Below are positions 57,446 to 64,000 of a stretch of DNA of 64,000 nt, piece after piece (position 1 is the stretch's first letter; every line of letters begins with the position of its first letter). The notes under the pieces are model-generated. The model had not been told where the DNA came from. It worked only from the letters and a program-made list of their open reading frames with translations, and made no database searches. Source of the DNA: Roseivirga misakiensis (GTDB lineage: Bacteria > Bacteroidota > Bacteroidia > Cytophagales > Cyclobacteriaceae); assembly GCF_001747105.1 (NCBI RefSeq), contig NZ_MDGQ01000005.1, positions 124,001-188,000 on the forward strand, in the 5' to 3' direction. The translations under genes were made by a program, and so were the position numbers.

Positions 57446-57446
57446 T

Positions 57447-57665
57447 ATGGCTAAACAAGGATCTATAGAACAAGACGGAACAATCGTAGAGGCATTGCCC
57501 AACGCGACTTTCCGTGTAGAATTGGAAAATGGACATATTGTGCTAGCGCATATCTCTGGTAAAATGAGAATGCACTACATTAAAATATTACCTGGAGACA
57601 AAGTAAAACTTGAAATGTCTCCTTATGATTTAACTAAAGGAAGAATTACTTACCGGTATAAATAA
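57447..57665 (+). CDS. infA: Translation initiation factor IF-1
   Basis: 72 aa OB-fold protein. [40 protein letters not shown] and [15 protein letters not shown] are the family sequence. One nt gap to map. Confidence 0.98.
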   Translation: MAKQGSIEQDGTIVEALPNATFRVELENGHIVLAHISGKMRMHYIKILPGDKVKLEMSPYDLTKGRITYRYK

Positions 57666-57671
57666 AAAACG

Positions 57672-57788
57672 ATGAAAGTAAAGGCGTCCATCAAAAAGCG
57701 TAGCGCTGATTGTAAGGTAATCCGTAGAAACGGAAAGCTTTACGTGATTAACAAGAAGAATCCTAGATTCAAACAAAGACAAGGATAA
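57672..57788 (+). CDS. rpmJ: 50S ribosomal protein L36
   Basis: 38 aa: [20 protein letters not shown] then [18 protein letters not shown]. Only one Cys remains, so the classic zinc site is incomplete, as in other Bacteroidota L36. Lies between infA and rpsM, 6 and 2 nt apart. Confidence 0.96.
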   Translation: MKVKASIKKRSADCKVIRRNGKLYVINKKNPRFKQRQG

Positions 57789-57790
57789 TT

Positions 57791-58168
57791 ATGGCAAGGA
57801 TTTCAGGAGTAGATATTCCAGATCACAAAAGATCAGAAATTGGTTTAACATACATTTTTGGTATCGGCCGTAGCTCAGCAAACTATGTGTTGAACAAGGC
57901 AGGTATCGATGTAAATACCAAAATTGGTGATCTCGATGATGATCAGCAAAAAGCAATCAGAACCATCATTGGTGAAGAGTTTAAAATTGAAGGTGTACTT
58001 AAATCAGAAGTACAATTGAACATCAAGCGTTTGATGGATATCGGTTGTTATAGAGGTTTAAGACACAGAAGAGGCTTGCCAGTTCGTGGTCAGCATACGA
58101 AGAACAACTCTAGAACCAGAAAAGGTAAGAGAAAGACTGTTGCTAACAAGAAAAAGGCTACTAAGTAA
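57791..58168 (+). CDS. rpsM: 30S ribosomal protein S13
   Basis: 125 aa. [43 protein letters not shown] and a basic tail are diagnostic. Contacts the P-site tRNA and the 50S subunit. Confidence 0.98.
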   Translation: MARISGVDIPDHKRSEIGLTYIFGIGRSSANYVLNKAGIDVNTKIGDLDDDQQKAIRTIIGEEFKIEGVLKSEVQLNIKRLMDIGCYRGLRHRRGLPVRGQHTKNNSRTRKGKRKTVANKKKATK

Positions 58169-58193
58169 TAACAGCTTATAAAATATTATAAAG

Positions 58194-58586
58194 ATGGCTG
58201 AGAAAAGAAAAGATAAAGCAAGAAAGAGAATTGTACAGGTGGATGCACTTGGACAGGCGCACATCAAGGCGTCTTTCAATAACATCATCATCTCTTTGAC
58301 CAACCAACAAGGTCAAGTGATCTCTTGGGCTTCGGCAGGAAAAATGGGCTTTAAAGGCTCAAAAAAGAATACACCTTATGCTGCACAACAAGCAGCTCAA
58401 GACTGTGCTCAAAAAGCATATGACTTAGGTTTAAGAAAAGTAGAAGTCTTTGTGAAAGGACCTGGTGCGGGTAGAGAATCTGCCATCAGAACTATCCAAA
58501 ATACTGGTATTGAAGTTACGCTGATAAGAGATGTAACACCACTACCACACAATGGATGTCGTCCTCCAAAAAGAAGAAGAGTTTAA
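58194..58586 (+). CDS. rpsK: 30S ribosomal protein S11
   Basis: 130 aa. [20 protein letters not shown] and [20 protein letters not shown], end [13 protein letters not shown]. Part of the 30S platform. Confidence 0.98.
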   Translation: MAEKRKDKARKRIVQVDALGQAHIKASFNNIIISLTNQQGQVISWASAGKMGFKGSKKNTPYAAQQAAQDCAQKAYDLGLRKVEVFVKGPGAGRESAIRTIQNTGIEVTLIRDVTPLPHNGCRPPKRRRV

Positions 58587-58603
58587 TTTAGATATTATTA
58601 GTA

Positions 58604-59209
58604 ATGGCAAGATATAGAGGTCCAAAGGCTAAAATTGCAAGGAGATTTAATGATCCTATTTTTGGTCACAGCAAAGCATTACAAAAGAAGGCTTATCCTC
58701 CAGGCCAGCACGGCAGAGGAAGAAGAAAGAAGCAGTCTGAATATGCAATCCAGTTAATGGAAAAGCAAAAAGCTAAATACACTTATGGTGTATTAGAAAG
58801 ACAATTCGCTAACCTTTTTGATAAGGCTTCAAGAAGATCAGGTATTACGGGTGAAATCTTACTTCAATTATTGGAGACTAGATTGGATAACGTAGTATAC
58901 AGATTGGGAATAGCTCCAACAAGAAGAGGAGCGAGACAATTAGTGTCTCACAAACACATTACCGTAAACGGCGAGGTGTTAAATATTCCTTCTTATCACG
59001 TATTAGAAACTGACGTGATTGGTGTAAGAGAGAAATCAAAATCTCTTGAAGCAGTTACTGACAGTTTGGGTGCAAATTCTGTACAGAAGTACCCATGGTT
59101 AGAATGGAATAAAGCAGAGATGACAGGTAGAATGATCAACGTGCCAGCAAGAGAAGATATTCCTGAGAATATCAAAGAGCAGTTGATAGTCGAGCTTTAC
59201 TCTAAATAA
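58604..59209 (+). CDS. rpsD: 30S ribosomal protein S4
   Basis: 201 aa. [21 protein letters not shown] and the S4 RNA-binding region [24 protein letters not shown]. The N-terminus lacks a Cys cluster, so it is the zinc-free form. In E. coli S4 represses the alpha operon. Confidence 0.98.
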   Translation: MARYRGPKAKIARRFNDPIFGHSKALQKKAYPPGQHGRGRRKKQSEYAIQLMEKQKAKYTYGVLERQFANLFDKASRRSGITGEILLQLLETRLDNVVYRLGIAPTRRGARQLVSHKHITVNGEVLNIPSYHVLETDVIGVREKSKSLEAVTDSLGANSVQKYPWLEWNKAEMTGRMINVPAREDIPENIKEQLIVELYSK

Positions 59210-59240
59210 TACATTTAAGAACCTTAAAAAATTTAGATAT

Positions 59241-60230
59241 ATGTCAATACTAGCATTTCAAATCCCGGAGAAGGTGGTAATGGAGAAGGCAGACGATTTT
59301 CACGGTCTGTTCACTTTTAAACCATTGGAAAAAGGTTACGGGGTAACTATTGGTAATGCACTTAGAAGAATTTTACTTTCTTCTTTGGAAGGCTATGCTA
59401 TCACAGGTATTAAAATTCCAAGTGTACTTCACGAGTTCTCTACTATTGAAGGTGTTGTAGAAGACGTATCTGAAATTATTCTAAATCTTAAAAAAGTAAG
59501 ATTCAAGAAAATCTCTGATACAGTTGACAACAAGATCAATGTAGTGATCGAAGGACAAGACAAATTCACTGCAGGTGACATTGGAAAATTCACTTCTGCT
59601 TTTGAGATTTTAAATCCAGAAGATGTGGTTTGTCATTTGGATAACAATATCAAATTCGAAATCGAATTGACTATTGAAAAAGGAAGAGGATACCTTCCTG
59701 CTGAAGAAAATAAGCCATCTGAGCAAGTTTTCGGATTTATTCCAATCGACGCAATCTTCACACCTATTAAGAATGTGAAGTACAGTGTTGAAAACACAAG
59801 GGTAGAGCAGAAGACTGACTACGAAATGCTTGTGTTGGATATCAAAACCGACGGTTCTATCCACCCTGAAAACGCATTAAAAGGTGCTGCACATATTCTT
59901 ATTCAGCACTTCATGTTATTCTCTGATCAAAACATGATCCTAGAAACAGGAGCATTGGACGAGCCAGAGCAGGTAGATGAAGAAATGCTTCATATGCGTA
60001 AGTTGTTGAAGACTAACTTGAATGATCTTGATCTTTCAGTTAGAGCTTACAACTGTTTGAAAGCCGCTGACGTTCGTTCTTTGGGCGATCTTGTTAGACT
60101 AGAGATTTCAGACATGATGAAGTTTAGAAACTTTGGTAAAAAGTCTTTAGCTGAGCTAGAGCAACTTGTAGCTGAGAAAAACCTAACATTCGGTATGGAC
60201 TTAGCTAAATATAAACTCGAAGAGGATTAA
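59241..60230 (+). CDS. rpoA: DNA-directed RNA polymerase subunit alpha
   Basis: 329 aa. N-terminal dimerisation domain ([26 protein letters not shown]), linker ~235-250, and C-terminal domain ([35 protein letters not shown]) that binds DNA and activators. Together with rpoB and rpoC all core RNA polymerase genes of the block are intact. Confidence 0.99.
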   Translation: MSILAFQIPEKVVMEKADDFHGLFTFKPLEKGYGVTIGNALRRILLSSLEGYAITGIKIPSVLHEFSTIEGVVEDVSEIILNLKKVRFKKISDTVDNKINVVIEGQDKFTAGDIGKFTSAFEILNPEDVVCHLDNNIKFEIELTIEKGRGYLPAEENKPSEQVFGFIPIDAIFTPIKNVKYSVENTRVEQKTDYEMLVLDIKTDGSIHPENALKGAAHILIQHFMLFSDQNMILETGALDEPEQVDEEMLHMRKLLKTNLNDLDLSVRAYNCLKAADVRSLGDLVRLEISDMMKFRNFGKKSLAELEQLVAEKNLTFGMDLAKYKLEED

Positions 60231-60235
60231 GAGAA

Positions 60236-60868
60236 ATGAGACACGGGAAGAAATTTAACCACTTAAGTAGAACAGCATCACACAGAAAAGCGATGTTGTC
60301 TAATATGGCTTCTTCGTTGATTGAGCACAAGCGAATCACGACTACTGTAGCCAAAGCGAAAGCTTTGAGAAAGTATGTTGAGCCATTGATTACTAAGGCT
60401 AAAGATGATACTACTCACTCAAGAAGAGTTGTGTTCTCTTATCTTCAAGACAAAGAATCTGTTACGACACTTTTTAACGAAGTTGCAGAGAAAGTTGCTT
60501 CAAGACCAGGCGGTTACACTAGAATTATCAAAACTAACAACAGGTTAGGAGATAATGCCGATATGTGTATCATCGAATTGGTTGACTACAATGAATTGTT
60601 ATTAGCTGAAGCTGCTCCGGCACCTAAAGCTAAGCGAAGCAGAAGAGGTGGTAAAAAGAAAACTACTGCTAAGGCAGAAGTTACTGCTACTGATGCTGTA
60701 GTTGTTGAAGACGAAGTGGCAGAAGCACCAGTTGCCGATGTTGTGGAAGAGACTCCGGCTGCAGAAGTTGAAGAAACTCCTACGGCTGAAACTGAAGATG
60801 CTCCTGAGGCTAGCGCCGATGAAGCAACTGAAGAATCTTCTGACGAAGAGAAGAAAGACGCAGAGTAA
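60236..60868 (+). CDS. rplQ: 50S ribosomal protein L17 with acidic C-terminal extension
   Basis: 210 aa, against 127 in E. coli. Residues 1-120 are L17 ([40 protein letters not shown]). A basic linker (~131-146, [16 protein letters not shown]) leads to an Ala/Glu/Val/Thr-rich acidic tail (~155-210) with loose repeats of the type [20 protein letters not shown]. Such tails occur in other Bacteroidota L17 proteins; function unknown. Last gene of the alpha-operon part, directly before the terminator. Confidence 0.97.
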   Translation: MRHGKKFNHLSRTASHRKAMLSNMASSLIEHKRITTTVAKAKALRKYVEPLITKAKDDTTHSRRVVFSYLQDKESVTTLFNEVAEKVASRPGGYTRIIKTNNRLGDNADMCIIELVDYNELLLAEAAPAPKAKRSRRGGKKKTTAKAEVTATDAVVVEDEVAEAPVADVVEETPAAEVEETPTAETEDAPEASADEATEESSDEEKKDAE

Positions 60869-60895
60869 CAAACAAAGCGTTTCACATAAGCACTT

Positions 60896-60926
60896 AAAGC
60901 CCTAGCCATTGGTTAGGGCTTTTTTT
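60896..60926 (+). terminator. Intrinsic terminator of the ribosomal protein block
   Basis: AAAGCCCTAGCC (60896-60907), loop ATT, GGTTAGGGCTTT (60911-60922) and a T-run: 12-bp stem with one G-U pair. Nearly touches the stop codon of the convergent minus-strand gene (60925-60927). Confidence 0.92.
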
Positions 60927-63783
60927 ATTGAGTTTTGAATTGATAAATCACGATTGAACTTCTTTTCTCAGGGAGCACCTTAAAGGTAGATTGTAAGACC
61001 GCGTCTATGGCAGACTGAACGAAGACTTTGTGAGATTCATCTGAGACAAAAGGTCTAAGGCTTACAATCTTTCCGTTTTGTACGGCTAGCGAGAAGTGTA
61101 CTTCTCCGGATAAACCTCTTAATAAGGCTTGTTGAGGGTACGTCGCGGGTTTCTTCTCAATCACTTCCGGCATTTCGAGATTTCGAGATGTATAAACATT
61201 CTTTAATCGGGATTCAACCCTTTGAAGGCTTTCCAAAGACATAATACCTGTTTCTTTTATTTCAACACCATCAATCACTGATACAACTTTAACAGTACCT
61301 GCTGAGGATGATGATGTAGGCGGGCTACTACTTGTTTCGGGTCTTGAAGTAGTTTGTGTTTTTTCTTCCTCAATAGGATCTTCTTTTCTCAGTAAATTCT
61401 CTGTTCCGGCAAAACCAGATTTGATATTTTTACTTGTAATACGAATTGGGAAAGTTTTGAGATAGACATTGCCATCTTTCTTTTTTAGTTCAACCTTCAA
61501 GGTAGAAGGTGCCTCATAATTAGTACCAAAGCCTCTAAAATCGATTGGTTTTCCGGGGTTCTTTATAATTGAATTTGCTGGCCTACTATTGACTTTCAAA
61601 ATGATATCTCCCACTTCAATATTGTTTTGGAAGGCAGGGCTATTGAGATCAACCTTTCTCACGACTAGTTGCGTATTGCTTTCAATTGCCTCAACCCAAA
61701 TGCCATGGTAAGCATAACCTTCATTGGCAATGTATTTGAAGTTATCGATCTGAAAAGCGAGAGCGATATGGTACCACATCACAGTTACTCTTTTACTCTT
61801 ACTTCCATATGCTCCTTTATACTTGAAAGCCTTTTTTTGTGCATCTAAAGCCTTCTTTATCTTTTCCGGTGTCGGATCCAATAACGCTTGAAAGGTATAA
61901 TTAGCCTGAGAGATTTGATACGTTAAAAAACTTATTCCTTGCACTCTTTGGCTTAAATATCCGCGTTGATTATTTCCAGTTACGTATTGAGCAATACCAT
62001 TGTAGTAAGCTGTTTCTTCATTTGTGTAGCCACTTCGACTTCCGGATGATCGATCATACTGACTTCCCATATAACCATTACCAAGCCATTTGGCCAAGCG
62101 TATGTAAGCATCATAATGTCCACCGCTATAGACGAGGCTATGTAATTCTCCTGGTGTTCTGTTGCTAGTTAGGGCTTCCCCAATTGCGGTTCGATCACCA
62201 AATCGAACTAATGAATCTACAAGGTTATTTAATTCTTCAGGTTTGCCACTTCTCGCCAGAATGGGCAGGTTTTTAAGTGAGCTTCGAACTAACGCTTTTC
62301 TTCTTTCTTCGGCTCTTCTTTTATCTTCTCTATCTATTAGGCTCTTCATTGAGCCAGAGCCCGGGTAGTCGCTAAAATAATTTGTGATGGTTTTGGCAAA
62401 CCAGTAAGCACCTCGTTCACTTTTTTCTACTTGCAACTCAAAATCGTAACCAATTTTAGCATAATCTGCTACCATAAGCCTATTTTGTGGTGTATCCTTT
62501 TGGCTTAAATAAGTGGTTAGCTCAGACATTGCTGAGGACACGTAGCGGACCCGATAATCGCCATTAAACTTATTCCAATATCGTTGGCCTTTTACTTCAA
62601 TATCACCAGCGGCCAATTCCATGTCTTCAGCGGCTTCAATTCGGTCTTCATAAAGTTTGTTTATATACTCGTAAGCTACTTTAGAGCCCTCTCTTAGTTT
62701 TTTCAGGTCATTCTCTACTCTCGATTTTATTTTGTAATCTAAGCTGTAGCCATATTTTGTAAACCAAGCGCTCAATCTTGATTGCCATGTTTTATTAAGG
62801 TTTAGGTAGTTTTCAAAAGGCCTAAGGGCCTGATCGAACGCACGATTAAACTGGTTTTTCAGTTTAGCCTGTTCTTTTCGTTCTTGTTCTCGCTCTCGCT
62901 GATCTGCTATTTGATTTAAGACGTTTGCGAATCGGTTTAAGGCTCGGTCTACCAGCTGCTGTTTAGCTTGTCTGTTTCTAATACCTTGCTGTCTTCTTGT
63001 CTCGAAATCTCGATTGAACTGTTGAATTTCTCTGTCTTGCTTTACCTTCCAAGCATTGTATTGGGCTTGCTGTCTGCTCTGTGCTGACCGCTGTTGGTTA
63101 GCGGCTTGCGAGTAACTAATGGTAGTTTGAGAAGAATTATTAGTGGAAGGATTTGAAGGATTAGAGCTGTCAGAACGGTTAGCAATACCAGGAGGCGCTG
63201 AAGCACGATTGTTGTTTTGAGCTTGAGCATTTAAATTGTTACAATAAGCCTGCATATCTTTTTGTAAGGCATTGGCTCTTCTTTGAAAATCTTTGAGGGC
63301 GAATGCAGCTCTTTCACATTCTTCTACAATTCTTAAGTACTTTTTATGTTCTTTTTCAACAAAGCTCTCATATAAAGCTTTATTAGTACTCGGTGGCTTT
63401 GCACCTATAATTGTATTTGTGCCGGCATAAGGACCACTACATGCATTAAAATCTTTCCAATAAGAATCGGGGAAGTGTTTTTTAACTAATTCACTTGTTG
63501 CCACAGGTCTGGAAAAAACACCGCTTTGGTTTGGACCACTAGGTGGGTTGTTATTGAGTAACCTTAAGACTTTGGTGCCACTAGAACCGTCAATTTCCCA
63601 TTGGAGATTTTTATAGAAACGAATTATCGTTTCTATTTTCTGAATATCTGTAATGGCATTAAGGGGCGATGCTTTTTGCTCCTTACCGCTTTTAAAATCG
63701 TTACAAACGGAATTTTGGGCTTGAGCGCTGAAAGTTAATAATAGGTTCGCTACACACACTAAAAAAAGTCTGTAGTTCATCAT
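60925..63783 (-). CDS. Large exported protein with PDZ-like and TonB C-terminal-like domains
   Basis: 952 aa; no whole-length family recognised. A signal peptide (LFLVCVANLLLTFSAQAQ) is followed by a Cys-containing N-terminal part, a long Gln/Arg-rich, probably coiled-coil stretch (~160-320, e.g. QQAQYNAWKVKQDREIQQFN and QREREQERKEQAKLKN), a helical middle (~320-680), a PDZ-like domain (~690-785: LVVRKVDLNSPAFQNNIEVG then DIILKVNSRP), a Ser/Thr/Pro linker (~810-835) and a C-terminal domain like TonB_C (~880-940: YPQQALLRGLSGEVHFSLAV). It has no membrane segment besides the signal, so it is probably periplasmic. PDZ plus TonB_C suggests binding of C-termini or TonB boxes, but this is inference. 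Start: ATG 63783 or the next codon, ATG 63780. Confidence 0.75.
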   Translation of the reverse strand: MMNYRLFLVCVANLLLTFSAQAQNSVCNDFKSGKEQKASPLNAITDIQKIETIIRFYKNLQWEIDGSSGTKVLRLLNNNPPSGPNQSGVFSRPVATSELVKKHFPDSYWKDFNACSGPYAGTNTIIGAKPPSTNKALYESFVEKEHKKYLRIVEECERAAFALKDFQRRANALQKDMQAYCNNLNAQAQNNNRASAPPGIANRSDSSNPSNPSTNNSSQTTISYSQAANQQRSAQSRQQAQYNAWKVKQDREIQQFNRDFETRRQQGIRNRQAKQQLVDRALNRFANVLNQIADQREREQERKEQAKLKNQFNRAFDQALRPFENYLNLNKTWQSRLSAWFTKYGYSLDYKIKSRVENDLKKLREGSKVAYEYINKLYEDRIEAAEDMELAAGDIEVKGQRYWNKFNGDYRVRYVSSAMSELTTYLSQKDTPQNRLMVADYAKIGYDFELQVEKSERGAYWFAKTITNYFSDYPGSGSMKSLIDREDKRRAEERRKALVRSSLKNLPILARSGKPEELNNLVDSLVRFGDRTAIGEALTSNRTPGELHSLVYSGGHYDAYIRLAKWLGNGYMGSQYDRSSGSRSGYTNEETAYYNGIAQYVTGNNQRGYLSQRVQGISFLTYQISQANYTFQALLDPTPEKIKKALDAQKKAFKYKGAYGSKSKRVTVMWYHIALAFQIDNFKYIANEGYAYHGIWVEAIESNTQLVVRKVDLNSPAFQNNIEVGDIILKVNSRPANSIIKNPGKPIDFRGFGTNYEAPSTLKVELKKKDGNVYLKTFPIRITSKNIKSGFAGTENLLRKEDPIEEEKTQTTSRPETSSSPPTSSSSAGTVKVVSVIDGVEIKETGIMSLESLQRVESRLKNVYTSRNLEMPEVIEKKPATYPQQALLRGLSGEVHFSLAVQNGKIVSLRPFVSDESHKVFVQSAIDAVLQSTFKVLPEKRSSIVIYQFKTQ

Positions 63784-63786
63784 AAT

Positions 63787-63808
63787 ATTTTGGTTGTAAA
63801 ACCAAAAT
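63787..63808 (-). other. Hairpin just upstream of the 952-aa gene
   Basis: ATTTTGGTT-GTAA-AACCAAAAT, a 9-bp perfect dyad 4 nt before the start codon, overlapping a weak -7-like TATTTTGG on the minus strand. Could be the 5' hairpin of the transcript or an operator. Confidence 0.45.
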
Positions 63809-63928
63809 AGTGAAAATATGTCAAAATGATAAACTGAAAAATTAAGCCTTTGTGGCTAAACTCTACACGTCTTAATCATGATTTAGTGCATTTATCTAAA
63901 TTGTATTTCCATCATTCAATCATCAGTT

Positions 63929-63958
63929 TTGGTGACTAAGAATTTGCCGTTATTTTTG
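63929..63958 (+). promoter_or_regulatory. Promoter for a gene running out of the window
   Basis: TTG (63929-63931), exactly 19 bases, TATTTTTG (63951-63958). It is followed by the hairpin TGCGA-AAAG-TCGCA (63964-63977). Confidence 0.75.
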
Positions 63959-63990
63959 TACGATGCGAAAAGTCGCACGCCAATCAAAAT

Positions 63991-64000
63991 ATGTCGCAGA
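63991..64000 (+). CDS. Start of an unidentified gene (3'-truncated)
   Basis: ATG-TCG-CAG at the window end, 33 nt behind a good -7 box. Only Met-Ser-Gln can be read, so the product cannot be named. Call rests on promoter position. Confidence 0.45.

Noticed and set aside
60586-60909. 107-aa antisense frame, very Ser/Ala-rich, opposite the rplQ tail
   Set aside because: Mirror image of the repetitive acidic L17 tail; spans the terminator and has no promoter.
1-64000. CRISPR array, insertion sequence, phage or attachment site
   Set aside because: No regularly spaced repeat array, transposase, integrase or terminal inverted repeats were seen; the repeat pairs before padR genes have only two copies each.

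Overview
The window is a piece of a Bacteroidota chromosome, most likely from the Cytophagales. Four things point there: promoters of the Bacteroidota form TTG-N19-TAnnTTTG in front of the translation operons, A-rich leaders with few Shine-Dalgarno sites, a TlpA-type exported thioredoxin, and a large family of FtsX-like permeases with an N-terminal prefix domain. Base composition looks moderately AT-rich. No phage, transposase, integrase, rRNA gene or CRISPR array was seen.

Region 1 (1-1729) is the 3' part of a penicillin-acylase-family gene, cut by the window edge and closed by a strong terminator.

Region 2 (1794-26751, almost all on the minus strand) is an accessory island of five PadR-regulator/FtsX-type-permease loci with seven permeases of 865-891 aa. 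One locus holds three tandem permease genes joined by 8-nt overlaps. No ABC ATPase is encoded anywhere in the window. The layout resembles the 'acidobacterial duplicated orphan permease' (ADOP) families, which also pair with PadR regulators. Upstream of each padR lies a pair of repeats about one period of 31-33 bp apart (direct in four loci, inverted in the fifth) that probably are the operators. Between the loci are a membrane-anchored small protein, a TlpA-like thioredoxin lipoprotein/periplasmic protein, an exported SRPBCC protein with an ECF sigma factor, and an exported carboxypeptidase-regulatory-domain protein. The sigma gene and the SRPBCC gene share a matching promoter-like element (TGTAACA-N17-TCnnA), so they probably form a small autoregulated regulon.

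Region 3 (26936-28866, minus strand) is frr, pyrH and a biotin carboxyl carrier protein.

Region 4 (28998-60926, plus strand) is the core transcription/translation block: tRNA-Tyr, tRNA-Gly, tRNA-Thr and tuf; tRNA-Trp, secE, nusG, rplK, rplA, rplJ, rplL, rpoB, rpoC and a DUF3467 gene; rpsL, rpsG, fusA and rpsJ; then rplC to rplQ in the usual S10-spc-alpha order including secY, map, infA, rpmJ and rpoA. Two short genes, rpmD and rpmJ, are included. The block is divided by terminators and Bacteroidota promoters into at least five transcription units, with breaks at rpsJ/rplC and rpsN/rpsH. Several of these transcripts appear to start with a small hairpin immediately after the -7 box, and the rplL-rpoB gap carries four hairpins in a row.

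Region 5 (60925-64000) is a large exported PDZ/TonB-C-like protein on the minus strand and, at the very edge, a promoter and the first codons of a plus-strand gene.
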